A stretch of DNA of 64,000 bases, from positions 124,001 to 188,000 of the forward strand of contig NZ_CP080421.1 in the NCBI RefSeq assembly GCF_019457515.1. The letters run 5' to 3'. The stretch comes from Shewanella mesophila (lineage in GTDB: Bacteria > Pseudomonadota > Gammaproteobacteria > Enterobacterales > Shewanellaceae). A model generated the notes under the pieces. It had not been told where the DNA came from and did no database searches. It worked only from the letters and a program-made list of their open reading frames with translations. The translations under genes were made by a program, and so were the position numbers. Numbering within the stretch: position 1 is the first letter of the stretch; every line of letters starts with the position of its first letter. Shown piece by piece: positions 34,301 to 46,152 of this stretch.

Positions 34301-34939
34301 ATGGCTATCGGTCTTATCGGTCGTAAAGTAGGTATGACTCGCATCTTCACTGAAGATGGTGCGTCAATACCTGTAACAGTAATTGAAATCGCAGCTAACC
34401 GTGTTGCTCAAGTGAAAACTTTAGAAACTGACGGTTACCGTGCACTTCAAGTAACTACTGGTACCAAAAAAGCTAATCGCATCACTAAGCCAGAAGCTGG
34501 TCACTTTGCTAAGGCGGGCGTAGAAGCCGGTCGTGGTTTGTGGGAAGTTCGTCTGGAAGACGGTGAAGGCGAAGGCATTGAAGTTGGTGCCGAGCTTAAT
34601 GTTGATATCTTCGCTGATGTAGCGAAAGTTGATGTTACTGGTCAATCAAAAGGTAAAGGTTTCCAAGGCGGTATTAAGCGTTGGAATTTCCGTACCCAAG
34701 ATGCAACACATGGTAACTCTTTGGCACATAGAGCTAACGGTTCTATCGGTCAAAACCAAACACCTGGTCGCGTTTTCAAAGGTAAGAAAATGTCAGGCCA
34801 CATGGGTGCCGAGCGTGTTACTACTCAAAATCTAGACGTTGTACGTGTAGATGTTGAACGTAACTTGCTATTGGTTAAGGGTGCAGTTCCAGGCGCTACT
34901 AATGGCGACCTGATCATCAAGCCTGCCGTTAAAGCTTAG
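34301..34939 (+). CDS. rplC: 50S ribosomal protein L3
   Basis: Early-assembly protein whose extension reaches the peptidyl-transferase centre. It is 212 aa (E. coli 209). Family segments [10 protein letters not shown] at the N-terminus and [20 protein letters not shown] (about 147-166), which includes the glutamine methylated by PrmB, are present. Confidence 0.97.
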   Translation: MAIGLIGRKVGMTRIFTEDGASIPVTVIEIAANRVAQVKTLETDGYRALQVTTGTKKANRITKPEAGHFAKAGVEAGRGLWEVRLEDGEGEGIEVGAELNVDIFADVAKVDVTGQSKGKGFQGGIKRWNFRTQDATHGNSLAHRANGSIGQNQTPGRVFKGKKMSGHMGAERVTTQNLDVVRVDVERNLLLVKGAVPGATNGDLIIKPAVKA

Positions 34940-34955
34940 GTCTGAGGAGATAGTA

Positions 34956-35561
34956 ATGGAATTGGTATTGAAAGACGCACAGAGTGCTCTTGAAGTTTCC
35001 GAAACTACCTTCGGCCGTGACTTTAATGAAGCACTGGTTCATCAGGTAGTTGTAGCATACGCTGCAAACGCGCGTCAGGGCACTCGTGCTCAAAAGACTC
35101 GCGCAGAAGTAACTGGCTCTGGCAAAAAGCCATGGCGTCAAAAAGGTACTGGCCGTGCACGTGCTGGTACTGTTAAAGGCCCAATCTGGCGTGGCGGTGG
35201 CGTAACATTCGCTGCTAAAACTCAAGATCATAGCCAAAAAGTTAACAAGAAGATGTACCGCGGAGCGCTTAAGAGCATTCTGTCTGAATTAGTACGTCAA
35301 GATCGCCTTGTTGTCGTTGAGTCATTTGGTGTTGAAGCTCCTAAAACTAAAGAGCTAAAAGCTAAATTGGCTGAAATGAACCTGGAAGACGTTTTAATTG
35401 TTACTCCAGAAATTGACGAGAACTTGTTCTTAGCTGCACGCAACCTATACAAAGTTGACGTTCGTGACGTTGCTGGTATCGATCCAGTAAGCCTAATCGC
35501 GTTCAACAAAGTACTAGTTACTGCCGATGCTATTAAGCAAATCGAGGAGATGCTGGGATGA
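34956..35561 (+). CDS. rplD: 50S ribosomal protein L4
   Basis: Tunnel-wall protein and autogenous regulator of the S10 operon. It is 201 aa, as in E. coli. The long basic loop with [18 protein letters not shown] lies at about 50-67. It overlaps rplW by 4 nt (ATGA), pointing to coupled translation. Confidence 0.97.
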   Translation: MELVLKDAQSALEVSETTFGRDFNEALVHQVVVAYAANARQGTRAQKTRAEVTGSGKKPWRQKGTGRARAGTVKGPIWRGGGVTFAAKTQDHSQKVNKKMYRGALKSILSELVRQDRLVVVESFGVEAPKTKELKAKLAEMNLEDVLIVTPEIDENLFLAARNLYKVDVRDVAGIDPVSLIAFNKVLVTADAIKQIEEMLG

Positions 35562-35857
35562 TAAGCGAAGAACGTTTGCTAAAAGTTATTCTAGCGCCAC
35601 ACATCTCTGAAAAGAGTACTGTATGCGCTGAAAATAACAACACGGTCGTTTTCCGTGTGGCTATCGATGCGACTAAAGCTGAAGTTAAAGCTGCAGTAGC
35701 TAAGTTGTTCGAAGTTGAAGTAGATTCAGTTCGCACTTTGGTTAACAAAGGTAAAACTAAGCGTCACGGTGCCCGTACTGGCCGTCGTAGCGATTGGAAA
35801 AAAGCCTATGTAACTTTAGCTGCTGGTGCTGATATCGATTTCGTCGGCGCTGAGTAA
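35558..35857 (+). CDS. rplW: 50S ribosomal protein L23
   Basis: Tunnel-exit protein that docks trigger factor and SRP. It is 99 aa (E. coli 100). It begins [20 protein letters not shown] and has the basic loop [20 protein letters not shown]. The start overlaps the rplD stop. Confidence 0.97.
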   Translation: MISEERLLKVILAPHISEKSTVCAENNNTVVFRVAIDATKAEVKAAVAKLFEVEVDSVRTLVNKGKTKRHGARTGRRSDWKKAYVTLAAGADIDFVGAE

Positions 35858-35873
35858 GCAAAGGAGAATTATC

Positions 35874-36991
<1,118 letters not shown>

Positions 36992-37006
36992 TACGGGAGA
37001 CTCAAG

Positions 37007-37339
37007 ATGGAAGTTTTAGCTAAACATCGTTTTGCCCGTACGTCGCCTCAAAAGTGTCGTTTGGTTGCAGATCAAATCCGTGGACTGCCTGTTGCTAAGG
37101 CTCTCGAAATTTTGACTTTCAGCCCTAAGAAAGCAGCTGTACTTGTTAAAAAAGTACTAGATTCTGCTATCGCTAATGCTGAGCACAATGAAGGTGCTGA
37201 CATTGACGAGCTGAAAGTTGGAAAAGTCTTTGTAGACGAAGGTCCAACAATGAAGCGTATCATGCCACGTGCCAAAGGCCGTGCTGATCGTATAATCAAG
37301 CGTACCAGCCACATTACTGTGGTTGTATCAGATCGCTAG
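37007..37339 (+). CDS. rplV: 50S ribosomal protein L22
   Basis: Its long beta hairpin lines the exit tunnel near the constriction and macrolide site. It is 110 aa as in E. coli. The hairpin segment [20 protein letters not shown] (about 75-94) looks wild type. Confidence 0.97.
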   Translation: MEVLAKHRFARTSPQKCRLVADQIRGLPVAKALEILTFSPKKAAVLVKKVLDSAIANAEHNEGADIDELKVGKVFVDEGPTMKRIMPRAKGRADRIIKRTSHITVVVSDR

Positions 37340-37348
37340 GAGTTAGCA

Positions 37349-38038
37349 ATGGGACAGAAAGTACATCCTAATGGTATCCGTCTGGGTATCACTAAGCCTT
37401 GGATCTCGACTTGGTACGCTGATAAATCAGATTATGCCAATAACTTGAGTAGCGACTGGGAAGTGCGTAAGTTTCTAGAAAAGAAACTTAAGCAAGCATC
37501 AGTTTCTAAGATTGTTATCGAGCGTCCAGCGAAGAGTGTTCGCGTTACTATTCACACTGCCCGTCCAGGTGTTGTGATTGGTAAGAAAGGCGAAGACGTT
37601 GAAAAGTTGCGCAACGAAGTTGCCAAGTTGACTGGTATTCCAGCTCAAATCAACATCGCTGAGATCCGTAAGCCTGAGCTAGATGCGAAGCTTGTTGCCG
37701 AAGGCATCGCTTCACAACTAGAGCGTCGTGTTATGTTCCGTCGTGCTATGAAGCGCGCAGTACAAAATGCAATGCGTCTTGGTGCCAAAGGTATCAAAGT
37801 TGAAGTGAGCGGCCGTCTAGGCGGTGCTGAGATTGCGCGTTCGGAGTGGTATCGTGAAGGTCGTGTACCTCTACATACTCTGCGTGCTGATATCGACTAT
37901 TCTACTGCAGAAAGTCACACTCAATACGGTGTGATCGGCGTTAAAGTTTGGGTCTTCAAAGGTGAAGTCCTAGACGGCGTTGTTCCTGCGCATGAAGAGC
38001 CGAAACAGCAGCCGAAGCGTAAGCCTCGCGGTAAATAG
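37349..38038 (+). CDS. rpsC: 30S ribosomal protein S3
   Basis: mRNA-entry protein with helicase activity alongside S4 and S5. It is 229 aa (E. coli 233). The KH domain contains [15 protein letters not shown] (about 73-87). The lysine/proline-rich tail ends [12 protein letters not shown]. Confidence 0.97.
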   Translation: MGQKVHPNGIRLGITKPWISTWYADKSDYANNLSSDWEVRKFLEKKLKQASVSKIVIERPAKSVRVTIHTARPGVVIGKKGEDVEKLRNEVAKLTGIPAQINIAEIRKPELDAKLVAEGIASQLERRVMFRRAMKRAVQNAMRLGAKGIKVEVSGRLGGAEIARSEWYREGRVPLHTLRADIDYSTAESHTQYGVIGVKVWVFKGEVLDGVVPAHEEPKQQPKRKPRGK

Positions 38039-38049
38039 GAGAGCTGGCA

Positions 38050-38460
38050 ATGCTGCAACCAAAACGAATGAAGTTTCGCAAAATGTTCAAAGGCCGCAAC
38101 CGTGGTCTTGCGAACGGCACTGAAGTTAGCTTCGGTGAGTTCGGTCTGAAAGCTGTTGGACGTGGTCGTCTTACTGCTCGTCAAATCGAATCTGCGCGTC
38201 GTGCTATGACACGTCACATTAAACGTCAAGGTCAAATTTGGATCCGCGTTTTCCCTGACAAGCCAATTACCTCTAAGCCTCTTGAAGTGCGTATGGGTAA
38301 AGGTAAGGGTAACGTAGAATACTGGGTTTGCCAGATTCAACCTGGTAAGGTTCTTTACGAGATGAATGGTGTACCTGAAGCTTTAGCGCGTGAAGCGTTT
38401 ACTTTAGCTGCTGCCAAGCTTCCAATTAAGACTACCTTCGTAACTAAGACGGTGATGTAA
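38050..38460 (+). CDS. rplP: 50S ribosomal protein L16
   Basis: A-site tRNA-positioning protein of the 50S subunit. It is 136 aa as in E. coli. It begins [19 protein letters not shown] and contains the arginine region [20 protein letters not shown]. The stop overlaps the rpmC start by one base (TAATG). Confidence 0.97.
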   Translation: MLQPKRMKFRKMFKGRNRGLANGTEVSFGEFGLKAVGRGRLTARQIESARRAMTRHIKRQGQIWIRVFPDKPITSKPLEVRMGKGKGNVEYWVCQIQPGKVLYEMNGVPEALAREAFTLAAAKLPIKTTFVTKTVM

Positions 38461-38651
38461 TGAAAGCGAGCGAACTAACACAGAAGAGCGTTGAAGAATT
38501 GAACGCTGAACTGCTTGGTCTGCTGCGTGAGCAGTTTAATCTGCGTATGCAACACGCCACTGGTCAGTTGACTCAGACTCATCAGCTTAAAATCGTGCGT
38601 CGTAATATTGCGCGCGTTAAGACCATTATTACTTCTAAGGCGGGTGCATAA
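38460..38651 (+). CDS. rpmC: 50S ribosomal protein L29
   Basis: Small helical protein at the tunnel exit near L23. It is 63 aa as in E. coli. It has the motif [20 protein letters not shown]. Both its start and stop overlap neighbours by one base, indicating translational coupling. Confidence 0.96.
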   Translation: MKASELTQKSVEELNAELLGLLREQFNLRMQHATGQLTQTHQLKIVRRNIARVKTIITSKAGA

Positions 38652-38899
38652 TGACTGATAAAATCCGTACTTTGCAAGGTCGAGTACTTAGCGACAAGAT
38701 GGACAAGTCTATCACTGTTGCTATTGAACGTAAGGTAAAGCATCCTCTATACGGGAAGTTTATCAAGCGTACTACTAAGATCCATGCACATGACGAAACA
38801 AATCAGTGTAATGCTGGCGATATCGTGACTATTCGCGAATGCCGTCCGCTATCTAAGACTAAGTCTTGGACTCTGGTTGAAGTAGTAACAAAAGCCTAA
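38651..38899 (+). CDS. rpsQ: 30S ribosomal protein S17
   Basis: Primary binder of the 16S 5' domain. It is 82 aa (E. coli 84). It has the OB-fold segment [20 protein letters not shown]. Last gene of the S10 operon before the terminator at 38918. Confidence 0.97.
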   Translation: MTDKIRTLQGRVLSDKMDKSITVAIERKVKHPLYGKFIKRTTKIHAHDETNQCNAGDIVTIRECRPLSKTKSWTLVEVVTKA

Positions 38900-38917
38900 T
38901 TTATTAGGTATTTAGCG

Positions 38918-38948
38918 AAACGGCTCCTGCAACTGGAGCCGTTTTTAT
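38918..38948 (+). terminator. S10 operon terminator
   Basis: AAACGGCTCC, loop TGCAACT, GGAGCCGTTT, then T-rich sequence. It lies 18 bp after the rpsQ stop, so S10 and spc are separate transcription units or partly so. Confidence 0.85.
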
Positions 38949-38980
38949 TTTTAGTACTATCTATTCCTATTTTTGGGTGT

Positions 38981-39023
38981 TATACTTGCGCGCCATTTTG
39001 GTCAATAATGTCGTCCAAAATGG
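38981..39023 (+). promoter_or_regulatory. Possible spc promoter with downstream inverted repeat
   Basis: A TATACT at 38981-38986 could be a -10 but has only a weak -35. CCATTTTGG (38993-39001) and CCAAAATGG (39015-39023) then form a perfect 9-bp inverted repeat around 13 nt, in the start of the putative transcript and 55 bp before rplN. Confidence 0.5.
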
Positions 39024-39078
39024 TTAAAATATGCCCCAATTGTGGGATTTGTGAAGTAACGATAGCGGAGCACTTAAA

Positions 39079-39447
39079 ATGATCCAAATGCAATCGACTC
39101 TAGAAGTCGCCTGTAATAGTGGCGCTCGTAGAGTTCAGTGTATTAAGGTCTTGGGTGGCTCTCATCGTCGTTATGCCGGTATCGGCGACGTCATCAAAGT
39201 TTCTGTAAAAGAAGCAATTCCTCGCGGTAAAGCGAAGAAAGGTGACGTGTATAACGCGGTGGTAGTCCGTACTAAGAAAGGCGTGCGTCGTCCAGACGGT
39301 TCTGTCATTCGCTTCGATCGGAACGCAGCGGTTTTGCTTAATGCAAACCTTGCACCGATTGGTACTCGTATCTTTGGACCAGTGACGCGTGAATTGCGTA
39401 CCGAACAATTTATGAAAATTGTTTCACTGGCACCAGAAGTACTGTAA
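39079..39447 (+). CDS. rplN: 50S ribosomal protein L14
   Basis: Intersubunit bridge protein; binds RsfS in relatives. It is 122 aa (E. coli 123). It contains [20 protein letters not shown] and [19 protein letters not shown]. First gene of the spc operon, behind a 180-bp gap with terminator and inverted repeat. Confidence 0.97.
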   Translation: MIQMQSTLEVACNSGARRVQCIKVLGGSHRRYAGIGDVIKVSVKEAIPRGKAKKGDVYNAVVVRTKKGVRRPDGSVIRFDRNAAVLLNANLAPIGTRIFGPVTRELRTEQFMKIVSLAPEVL

Positions 39448-39458
39448 GGAGCTTCAAA

Positions 39459-39773
39459 ATGGCAGCTAAAATCCGTCGTGAAGACGAAGTAATTGTACTA
39501 GCAGGTAAAGACAAGGGTAAACGCGGTAAGGTTTCTCGAGTTTTGCCAACTGGTAAATTAATTGTAGAAGGCATCAATCTTATCAAGAAGCACCAGAAGC
39601 CTAACCCTCAAATGGGTGTGACTGGTGGTATTGTTGAGAAAGAAGCACCGATACAAGCATCAAATGTAGCGATTTTCAACTCTGCCACTGGCAAAGCTGA
39701 TCGCGTTGGTTTCCGATTTGAAGACGGCCAAAAAGTCCGTTTCTTTAAGTCGAACAGTGAACTCGTTAAGTAA
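39459..39773 (+). CDS. rplX: 50S ribosomal protein L24
   Basis: Assembly-initiator protein of the 50S subunit. It is 104 aa as in E. coli. The N-terminal KOW motif is [20 protein letters not shown] (about 7-26). Confidence 0.97.
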   Translation: MAAKIRREDEVIVLAGKDKGKRGKVSRVLPTGKLIVEGINLIKKHQKPNPQMGVTGGIVEKEAPIQASNVAIFNSATGKADRVGFRFEDGQKVRFFKSNSELVK

Positions 39774-39785
39774 TTGGAGTAAACG

Positions 39786-40325
39786 ATGGCGAAACTGCAT
39801 GATAAATATAAAGAGACTGTTATCGCTGAGCTTGCTAAGAAGTTCGGTTATACCAGTGTCATGCAAGTCCCTCGGATTGAGAAAATCACCCTTAATATGG
39901 GTGTTGGCGAAGCTGTAGCAGATAAGAAAGTTATGGAGCATGCGCTTCGTGACATGACTGCTATTGCTGGTCAAAAGCCAGTTGTAACTGTTGCTCGTAA
40001 ATCAGTTGCTGGTTTTAAAATCCGTGATGGCTACCCGATCGGCTGTAAGGTAACTCTGCGTGGCGAACGCATGTGGGAGTTCCTTGAGCGTTTAGTTGAT
40101 ATCGCAATCCCGCGTATCCGTGACTTCCGTGGTTTGAGCGCTAAGTCGTTCGACGGACGCGGTAACTACGCGATGGGTGTACGTGAGCAAATCATCTTCC
40201 CGGAAATCGATTACGATAAAATCGATAAAATCCGTGGTATGGATATTGTTATCACTACTACTGCGAAGAATGACGAAGAAGGCCGTGCTTTACTAGACGC
40301 CTTTAACTTCCCATTCAAGAAATAA
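39786..40325 (+). CDS. rplE: 50S ribosomal protein L5
   Basis: 5S rRNA-binding protein that contacts the P-site tRNA. It is 179 aa as in E. coli. It has [20 protein letters not shown] and the C-terminal [20 protein letters not shown]. In E. coli S8 represses the spc operon at the start of this gene; I did not fold that site here. Confidence 0.97.
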   Translation: MAKLHDKYKETVIAELAKKFGYTSVMQVPRIEKITLNMGVGEAVADKKVMEHALRDMTAIAGQKPVVTVARKSVAGFKIRDGYPIGCKVTLRGERMWEFLERLVDIAIPRIRDFRGLSAKSFDGRGNYAMGVREQIIFPEIDYDKIDKIRGMDIVITTTAKNDEEGRALLDAFNFPFKK

Positions 40326-40335
40326 GGGTAGCGAA

Positions 40336-40641
40336 ATGGCAAAAAGTTCAATGAAAGCACGTGAAGCAAAACGTGCCAAGCTCGTGGCTAAGTATGCTGA
40401 AAAGCGTCTAGCTCTTAAGGCTATCATTAGCAATCCAACAACTTCTGAAGAAGATCGTTGGGATGCAGTTCTTAAGCTGCAAGGCCTACCACGTGACTCA
40501 AGTTCTGCGCGTCAGCGCAATCGTTGTAGTCAAACTGGTCGCCCACATGGTTTCCTACGCAAGTTCGGTCTAAGCCGAATCAAATTGCGTGAAGCAACCA
40601 TGCGTGGTGAAGTTCCTGGCCTGCGTAAGGCCAGCTGGTAA
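40336..40641 (+). CDS. rpsN: 30S ribosomal protein S14 (zinc-free form)
   Basis: Head protein of the 30S subunit. It is 101 aa, the long form. It lacks the CxxC pairs of the zinc-binding form; only one cysteine is seen, in [14 protein letters not shown]. It would therefore not be replaced under zinc limitation for its own metal. Confidence 0.97.
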   Translation: MAKSSMKAREAKRAKLVAKYAEKRLALKAIISNPTTSEEDRWDAVLKLQGLPRDSSSARQRNRCSQTGRPHGFLRKFGLSRIKLREATMRGEVPGLRKASW

Positions 40642-40664
40642 TACTTGTCACGGAGTAAGCTAAT

Positions 40665-41057
40665 ATGAGCATGCAAGATCCAATTGCGGATATGTTAACT
40701 CGCATTCGTAACGGCCAAGCTGCTAACAAAGTATCAGTATCTATGCCTTCTAATAAGCTAAAAGTTGCTATTGCACAGACGCTTAAAGAAGAAGGTTATA
40801 TTGCTGACTACACCGTAGCAGGCGAAGCTAAACCGGTTTTAGAAATCACTTTAAAGTATTTCCAAGGCCAACCAGTCGTTGAGACTATCCAGCGCGTAAG
40901 TCGTCCTGGTCTTCGTATTTACAAAGGTAAAAACGAACTACCAAAGGTGATGGGCGGACTGGGTGTCGCAATCGTGTCCACTTCTAAAGGTTTGATGACT
41001 GATCGTGCCGCCCGCCAGAATGGCATGGGTGGGGAAGTTATCTGCTACGTAGCATAA
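40665..41057 (+). CDS. rpsH: 30S ribosomal protein S8
   Basis: Central-domain 16S binder and known spc-operon repressor. It is 130 aa as in E. coli. It begins [20 protein letters not shown] and ends [26 protein letters not shown] with the conserved RNA-binding core. Confidence 0.97.
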   Translation: MSMQDPIADMLTRIRNGQAANKVSVSMPSNKLKVAIAQTLKEEGYIADYTVAGEAKPVLEITLKYFQGQPVVETIQRVSRPGLRIYKGKNELPKVMGGLGVAIVSTSKGLMTDRAARQNGMGGEVICYVA

Positions 41058-41067
41058 GGAGCTAGCA

Positions 41068-41598
41068 ATGTCTCGTGTCGCAAAAGCACCAGTCGCTATT
41101 CCTGCAGGCGTAGAAGTGACTTTAAACGAACAAACTATCACCGTAAAAGGTTCTAAAGGTAGTTTGACTCGAGTGATTAACGCTGAAGTTTCTGTTGTTG
41201 TTGAAAACAACGAAGTTAAGTGTTCTCCAGTTGAAGGCGCTAAGACCGCTGCTCAAGCTGGTACCGCTCGAGCTCTAATCAACAACATGGTTGTTGGTGT
41301 TAATGAAGGTTTCGAAAGAAAACTTACTCTAGTTGGTGTTGGTTACCGTGCGAAAATCGCTGGTAACGGCGTTGATTTGACTCTAGGTTTCTCTCACCCT
41401 CTAGTTCACCAGCTTCCTGACGGCGTAACTGCAGAGTGTCCAACTCAAACTGAAATCGTACTTAAAGGTACTGATAAGCAGTTGATTGGCCAAGTAGCTG
41501 CAGAGATTCGCGGCTACCGTCCACCAGAGCCTTATAAAGGTAAGGGTGTTCGTTATGCTGATGAACAAGTACGCCGTAAAGAGGCTAAGAAGAAGTAG
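41068..41598 (+). CDS. rplF: 50S ribosomal protein L6
   Basis: Protein near the factor-binding site, with two repeated domains. It is 176 aa (E. coli 177). The C-terminal domain shows [20 protein letters not shown]. Confidence 0.97.
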   Translation: MSRVAKAPVAIPAGVEVTLNEQTITVKGSKGSLTRVINAEVSVVVENNEVKCSPVEGAKTAAQAGTARALINNMVVGVNEGFERKLTLVGVGYRAKIAGNGVDLTLGFSHPLVHQLPDGVTAECPTQTEIVLKGTDKQLIGQVAAEIRGYRPPEPYKGKGVRYADEQVRRKEAKKK

Positions 41599-41608
41599 GT
41601 AACGCGAT

Positions 41609-41959
41609 ATGGATAAGAAAACATCTCGCTTACGCCGCGCTACTCGCGCCCGTAAGAAGATCCAAGAGCTGGGCGTTAACCGTCTGGTTGTACATCGTAC
41701 ACCACGTCACACGTACGCACAGGTTATTGATGCCAACGCGCAAGTTGTGGCGGCAGCTTCTACTGCTGAGAAAGCGGTATCAGAGCAGCTTAAATACACA
41801 GGTAACGTTGATGCAGCAAAAGTAGTGGGTAAAACCGTTGCAGAGCGTGCTATCGAAAAAGGCGTAACTGTAGTTGCATTCGATCGTTCCGGCTTTAAGT
41901 ATCACGGACGCGTTGCTGCATTAGCAGACGCAGCTCGTGAAGCTGGCCTACAGTTCTAA
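41609..41959 (+). CDS. rplR: 50S ribosomal protein L18
   Basis: 5S rRNA-binding protein, 116 aa (E. coli 117). A basic N-terminus ([17 protein letters not shown]) is followed by the globular part with [20 protein letters not shown]. Confidence 0.97.
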   Translation: MDKKTSRLRRATRARKKIQELGVNRLVVHRTPRHTYAQVIDANAQVVAAASTAEKAVSEQLKYTGNVDAAKVVGKTVAERAIEKGVTVVAFDRSGFKYHGRVAALADAAREAGLQF

Positions 41960-41972
41960 GGAATGATTAAAA

Positions 41973-42479
41973 ATGGCTAAATTTGAAGCTCAACAACAAA
42001 AAGATGATCTGCAAGAGAAATTGGTTGCAGTAAATCGTGTTTCTAAAGTAGTTAAAGGCGGACGTATCTTTAGCTTCACTGCATTAACTGTAGTGGGCGA
42101 TGGTAACGGTAAAGTCGGCTATGGCTATGGTAAAGCGCGTGAAGTACCTGCAGCAATTCAGAAAGCAATGGAAAAGGCTCGCCGTAACATTGTTTCTGTA
42201 GAACTTGTAAATGGTACTTTGCACCACCCTGTTAAGGGCCGTCATACTGGTTCGCGTGTTTACATGCAGCCAGCCTCTGAAGGTACCGGTATTATCGCCG
42301 GTGGTGCTATGCGTGCCGTATTGGAAGTAGCAGGCGTTCATAACGTACTGTCGAAAGCATACGGTTCTACTAACCCGATCAACATCGTTCGCGCAACTGT
42401 AGATGCGTTGGTGCACATGAAGTCACCAGCACAAATCGCAGCTAAGCGTGGCCTGAATGTTGATGAAATTCGAGGTTAA
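41973..42479 (+). CDS. rpsE: 30S ribosomal protein S5
   Basis: Decoding-fidelity and mRNA-entry protein, 168 aa (E. coli 167). It has the dsRNA-binding-like N-domain with [20 protein letters not shown], the loop altered in spectinomycin-resistant mutants (appears wild type), and [20 protein letters not shown]. Confidence 0.97.
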   Translation: MAKFEAQQQKDDLQEKLVAVNRVSKVVKGGRIFSFTALTVVGDGNGKVGYGYGKAREVPAAIQKAMEKARRNIVSVELVNGTLHHPVKGRHTGSRVYMQPASEGTGIIAGGAMRAVLEVAGVHNVLSKAYGSTNPINIVRATVDALVHMKSPAQIAAKRGLNVDEIRG

Positions 42480-42484
42480 GCACC

Positions 42485-42670
42485 ATGGCTACTAAAACTT
42501 TAAAAGTGACACAGACTAAAAGCTCAATTGGACGTTTGCCAAAGCATCGTGCAACTTTGACTGGTCTAGGTCTACGCCGTATTAATCACACTGTTGAAGT
42601 TGAAGATACTCCTTCAATTCGCGGTATGATTAACAAGGTTTACTACATGGTTTCGGTGGAGGAAGTATAA
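42485..42670 (+). CDS. rpmD: 50S ribosomal protein L30
   Basis: Small 50S protein, 61 aa (E. coli 59). It reads [19 protein letters not shown] followed by [20 protein letters not shown]. It sits between rpsE and rplO as in all gammaproteobacterial spc operons. Confidence 0.96.
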   Translation: MATKTLKVTQTKSSIGRLPKHRATLTGLGLRRINHTVEVEDTPSIRGMINKVYYMVSVEEV

Positions 42671-42671
42671 G

Positions 42672-43106
42672 ATGCGTCTAAATACTCTATCACCTGCTGC
42701 AGGTGCTAAATCAGCAGCTAAGCGTGTAGGTCGCGGTATCGGTTCTGGCTTAGGTAAGACTGCTGGTCGCGGTCACAAAGGTCAGAAGTCTCGTTCAGGC
42801 GGCGGCGTTCGCGTCGGTTTCGAAGGTGGTCAAATGCCACTTAAGATTCGTTTGCCGAAGTTCGGTTTCACCTCGCGTAAAGCGTTGGTATCTGCCGAAA
42901 TTCGTATCAGCGAACTAGCTAAAGTTAACGGTGATGTTGTCGACTTGAATGCACTGAAAGATGCGAATCTAGTAACTCGCAACATACAGTTTGCTAAAGT
43001 CGTTCTTTCAGGTACCATTGAACGCCCTGTGACCGTTAAAGGTCTTAAGGTAACCAAAGGTGCTCGTGCAGCTATTGAAGCTGCCGGCGGAAAGATCGAG
43101 GAATAA
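42672..43106 (+). CDS. rplO: 50S ribosomal protein L15
   Basis: Late-assembly 50S protein, 144 aa as in E. coli. The glycine-rich basic N-terminal tail [20 protein letters not shown] precedes the globular domain. It is 7 bp upstream of secY. Confidence 0.97.
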   Translation: MRLNTLSPAAGAKSAAKRVGRGIGSGLGKTAGRGHKGQKSRSGGGVRVGFEGGQMPLKIRLPKFGFTSRKALVSAEIRISELAKVNGDVVDLNALKDANLVTRNIQFAKVVLSGTIERPVTVKGLKVTKGARAAIEAAGGKIEE

Positions 43107-43113
43107 TACGTCG

Positions 43114-44454
43114 ATGGCAAAACCAGGACTTGATTTAAAAAGCGCGAAAGGTGGATTTTCTGAACTGAAAGCTCGCCTCCTGTTCGTGATTGGTGCGATT
43201 ATCGTCTTTAGAGCCGGTTCGTTCGTACCAATTCCTGGTATTGACGCAGCTGTATTAGCAGAGCTGTTTAATCAGCAGAAGGGTACCATCTTAGGCATGT
43301 TTAACATGTTCTCTGGTGGCGCCCTTGAGCGTGCTTCTATCTTTGCATTAGGTATCATGCCGTATATTTCGGCATCGATTATCATGCAATTATTGACGGT
43401 TGTTCATCCTGCTCTTGCCGAACTTAAAAAGGAAGGCGAGTCAGGACGTAAGAAAATTAGTCAATACACACGATATGGCACTCTGGTCTTGGGTACATTC
43501 CAAGCGATCGGTATCGCAACTGGTTTACCAAATTTAGTCCCAGGTTTAGTTGTAAACCTTGGCTTTGGTTTCTATTTCGTTGCGGTTGTGAGTCTAGTCA
43601 CAGGAACTATGTTCCTAATGTGGCTAGGTGAGCAAATTACCGAGAGAGGCATAGGTAACGGTATCTCGATTTTGATTTTCGCTGGTATTGTTGCTGGTCT
43701 ACCTTCTGCTATCGGCCAAACGGCTGAGCAGGCGCGTCAAGGCGACTTGAACGTACTAGTATTATTGTTGATTGCGGTAATTGTATTTGCTGTGACCTAT
43801 TTTGTAGTGTTTGTTGAGCGTGGACAACGTCGCATCGTTGTTAACTATGCTAAGCGTCAGCAGGGCCGTAAGGTGTTCGCTGCGCAAAGTACTCACTTAC
43901 CACTTAAGATAAACATGGCTGGTGTAATTCCACCAATTTTTGCGTCAAGCATCATCTTGTTCCCAGGCACACTGGCTCAGTGGTTTGGACAAAATGAAGG
44001 CTTATCTTGGTTAAGTGATTTTTCACTTGCAGTATCACCAGGTCAGCCGCTTTACTCATTATTGTATTCAACAGCAATTATTTTCTTCTGTTTCTTCTAT
44101 ACTGCGTTGGTGTTTAACCCTCGCGAAACAGCTGATAACTTGAAGAAGAGTGGTGCGTTTATTCCCGGGATCCGTCCTGGAGAACAGACTTCGCGTTATA
44201 TAGATAAAGTAATGACTCGCCTAACATTAGCTGGCGCATTATATATTACCTTTATCTGTTTAATTCCGGAGTTCATGTTAATTGCGTGGAAGGTACAGTT
44301 CTATTTTGGCGGTACCTCACTACTAATTATGGTAGTCGTAATCATGGACTTCATGGCTCAGGTTCAGACCCATATGATGTCTCATCAGTATGAGTCTGTG
44401 ATGAAGAAAGCTAACCTAGTTAACAAAGCGAATTTAGATCGCTTTGGTCGCTAA
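43114..44454 (+). CDS. secY: Preprotein translocase channel subunit SecY
   Basis: Ten-helix pore of the Sec translocon in the inner membrane. It is 446 aa (E. coli 443). The plug/TM2 region has [20 protein letters not shown], and the cytoplasmic loop 5-6 contains the ribosome/SecA contact region [12 protein letters not shown] 43114 ([14 protein letters not shown]) is used; the earlier in-frame start at 43060 lies inside rplO. Confidence 0.97.
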   Translation: MAKPGLDLKSAKGGFSELKARLLFVIGAIIVFRAGSFVPIPGIDAAVLAELFNQQKGTILGMFNMFSGGALERASIFALGIMPYISASIIMQLLTVVHPALAELKKEGESGRKKISQYTRYGTLVLGTFQAIGIATGLPNLVPGLVVNLGFGFYFVAVVSLVTGTMFLMWLGEQITERGIGNGISILIFAGIVAGLPSAIGQTAEQARQGDLNVLVLLLIAVIVFAVTYFVVFVERGQRRIVVNYAKRQQGRKVFAAQSTHLPLKINMAGVIPPIFASSIILFPGTLAQWFGQNEGLSWLSDFSLAVSPGQPLYSLLYSTAIIFFCFFYTALVFNPRETADNLKKSGAFIPGIRPGEQTSRYIDKVMTRLTLAGALYITFICLIPEFMLIAWKVQFYFGGTSLLIMVVVIMDFMAQVQTHMMSHQYESVMKKANLVNKANLDRFGR

Positions 44455-44475
44455 TTAGCTTTACGGAGTGATGAA

Positions 44476-44589
44476 ATGAAAGTTCGAGCTTCCGTGAAGA
44501 AGATCTGCCGTAACTGCAAGATCGTCAAGCGTAGCGGCGTTGTACGCGTTATCTGTGTTGAACCAAAACACAAACAGCGTCAAGGCTAA
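44476..44589 (+). CDS. rpmJ: 50S ribosomal protein L36 (zinc form)
   Basis: A 37-aa protein, [20 protein letters not shown] and onward. The zinc ligands C11, C14, C27 and H32 are all present, so this is the zinc-binding (C+) form, which is usually exchanged for a zinc-free paralogue under zinc limitation. GGAGTG precedes the ATG. Last gene of the spc operon. Confidence 0.95.
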   Translation: MKVRASVKKICRNCKIVKRSGVVRVICVEPKHKQRQG

Positions 44590-44593
44590 AAAC

Positions 44594-44626
44594 TTTTGAC
44601 CAGCTCAACTTTTGAGCTGGTCAAAA
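44594..44626 (+). terminator. Strong hairpin between rpmJ and rpsM
   Basis: TTTTGACCAGCTCAA, loop CTT, TTGAGCTGGTCAAAA, a perfect 15-bp stem. The 3' tail (TATTATTTG) is T-rich but not a clean U run. It may end the spc transcript or be a processing or mRNA-stabilising structure. Confidence 0.65.
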
Positions 44627-44632
44627 TATTAT

Positions 44633-44661
44633 TTGCAAAATTGTCATCTGTCGAGTATCCT
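44633..44661 (+). promoter_or_regulatory. Probable alpha operon promoter
   Basis: TTGCAA, 17-bp spacer, TATCCT. Overlapping it, CATCTGT (44646-44652) pairs with ACAGATG downstream of 44670, a possible part of the S4-responsive alpha leader. Confidence 0.5.
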
Positions 44662-44705
44662 ACCGGGCTTTTCACAGATGGCCTTTAACTTATGAGGAGT
44701 GCATA

Positions 44706-45062
44706 GTGGCCCGTATCGCTGGCATTAACATTCCTGATCAAAAGCATACAGTCATTGCATTGACTGCTATCTATGGTATTGGATTAACTCGCGCACAAAA
44801 AATCTGCGCGGCTACTTCAATTGCTGAAGATGCTAAGATCAAGGAATTGAGCGAAGCTCAAATAGACACACTACGCGAAGAAGTTGCTAAATACATTGTA
44901 GAAGGTGACTTACGTCGTGAAGTATCCATGAACATCAAGCGTCTAATGGACCTTGGTTGTTATCGTGGTCTTCGCCACCGTCGTAGCCTGCCCCTTCGTG
45001 GGCAACGTACTAAGACCAATGCGCGTACGCGTAAAGGTCCACGTAAGCCAATTAGAAAGTAA
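44706..45062 (+). CDS. rpsM: 30S ribosomal protein S13
   Basis: Head protein forming bridges to the 50S subunit and contacting the P-site tRNA. It is 118 aa as in E. coli, GTG start after GAGGAG. It has [13 protein letters not shown] and the basic tail [20 protein letters not shown]. First gene of the alpha operon. Confidence 0.97.
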   Translation: MARIAGINIPDQKHTVIALTAIYGIGLTRAQKICAATSIAEDAKIKELSEAQIDTLREEVAKYIVEGDLRREVSMNIKRLMDLGCYRGLRHRRSLPLRGQRTKTNARTRKGPRKPIRK

Positions 45063-45079
45063 CGGGAAGGTAAACCAAT

Positions 45080-45472
45080 ATGGCTAAAGTTCCGTCACGT
45101 TCAACGCGCAAGCGCGTACGTAAACAGGTTGCTGATGGCATGGCTCATATCCATGCATCTTTCAACAACACAATTATCACCATTACAGATCGTCAAGGTA
45201 ATGCACTTTCTTGGGCAACATCTGGTGGTTCAGGTTTCCGTGGTTCACGTAAATCTACCCCATTCGCTGCACAGGTAGCTGCTGAGCGTGCAGGTGTTGC
45301 TGCTCAGGACTACGGTGTTAAAAACCTTGAAGTTTTCGTGAAGGGTCCAGGTCCAGGACGTGAGTCAGCTATTCGAGCGCTGAACGCGGTTGGTTACAAA
45401 ATAACCAACATTACCGATGTGACGCCGATCCCTCATAATGGTTGTCGTCCTCCTAAGAAACGTCGCGTTTAA
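45080..45472 (+). CDS. rpsK: 30S ribosomal protein S11
   Basis: Platform protein near the E site. It is 130 aa (E. coli 129). It contains [20 protein letters not shown] and ends [16 protein letters not shown]. Confidence 0.97.
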
Positions 45473-45507
45473 TCGCTCGTTTTTAATAGGATAGTTGGAG
45501 AAAGAAC

Positions 45508-46128
45508 ATGGCAAGATACTTGGGTCCAAAGCTCAAGCTCAGCCGCCGAGAAGGTACTGACCTTTTCTTAAAAAGCGGTGTGAGAGCAATTGATTCGAAG
45601 TGTAAGCTTGAAGCTGCACCTGGACAACACGGCGCTCGTAAGGCTCGTTTGTCTGAGTATGGCGTTCAGTTACGCGAAAAACAAAAAGTTCGTCGTACTT
45701 ATGGTGTGCTAGAAAAGCAATTCCGTAACTACTACAAAGACGCTGCACGTCTAAAAGGTAACACTGGTGAAAACCTTCTTACTCTTTTAGAAACTCGTTT
45801 AGATAACGTTGTATACCGTATGGGTTTTGGTGCTACACGTGCAGAAGCACGCCAGCTAGTTAGCCACAAATCTATTATGGTCAACGGCCGCGTTGTTAAC
45901 ATTCCATCATTTAAAGTGTCTGCAAATGATGTAATTAGCGTACGTGAGAAGTCTCAAAAGCAAGCTCGTATTAAGGCTGCTTTAGAAGTTGCGTCTCAGC
46001 GCGAAAAGCCAACATGGGTTGAAGTAGATAATGCTAAGATGGAAGGTGCTTTCAAGCGTCTACCAGAACGTAGTGATTTATCTGCGGAAATTAACGAACA
46101 GCTGATCGTCGAGCTTTACTCTAAGTAA
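45508..46128 (+). CDS. rpsD: 30S ribosomal protein S4
   Basis: 16S assembly initiator, alpha-operon repressor and antitermination helper. It is 206 aa as in E. coli. It begins [20 protein letters not shown] and has the S4 RNA-binding domain with [20 protein letters not shown] (about 92-111). Confidence 0.97.
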   Translation: MARYLGPKLKLSRREGTDLFLKSGVRAIDSKCKLEAAPGQHGARKARLSEYGVQLREKQKVRRTYGVLEKQFRNYYKDAARLKGNTGENLLTLLETRLDNVVYRMGFGATRAEARQLVSHKSIMVNGRVVNIPSFKVSANDVISVREKSQKQARIKAALEVASQREKPTWVEVDNAKMEGAFKRLPERSDLSAEINEQLIVELYSK

Positions 46129-46152
46129 AGCTAATAAACAAGAGAGGACACA

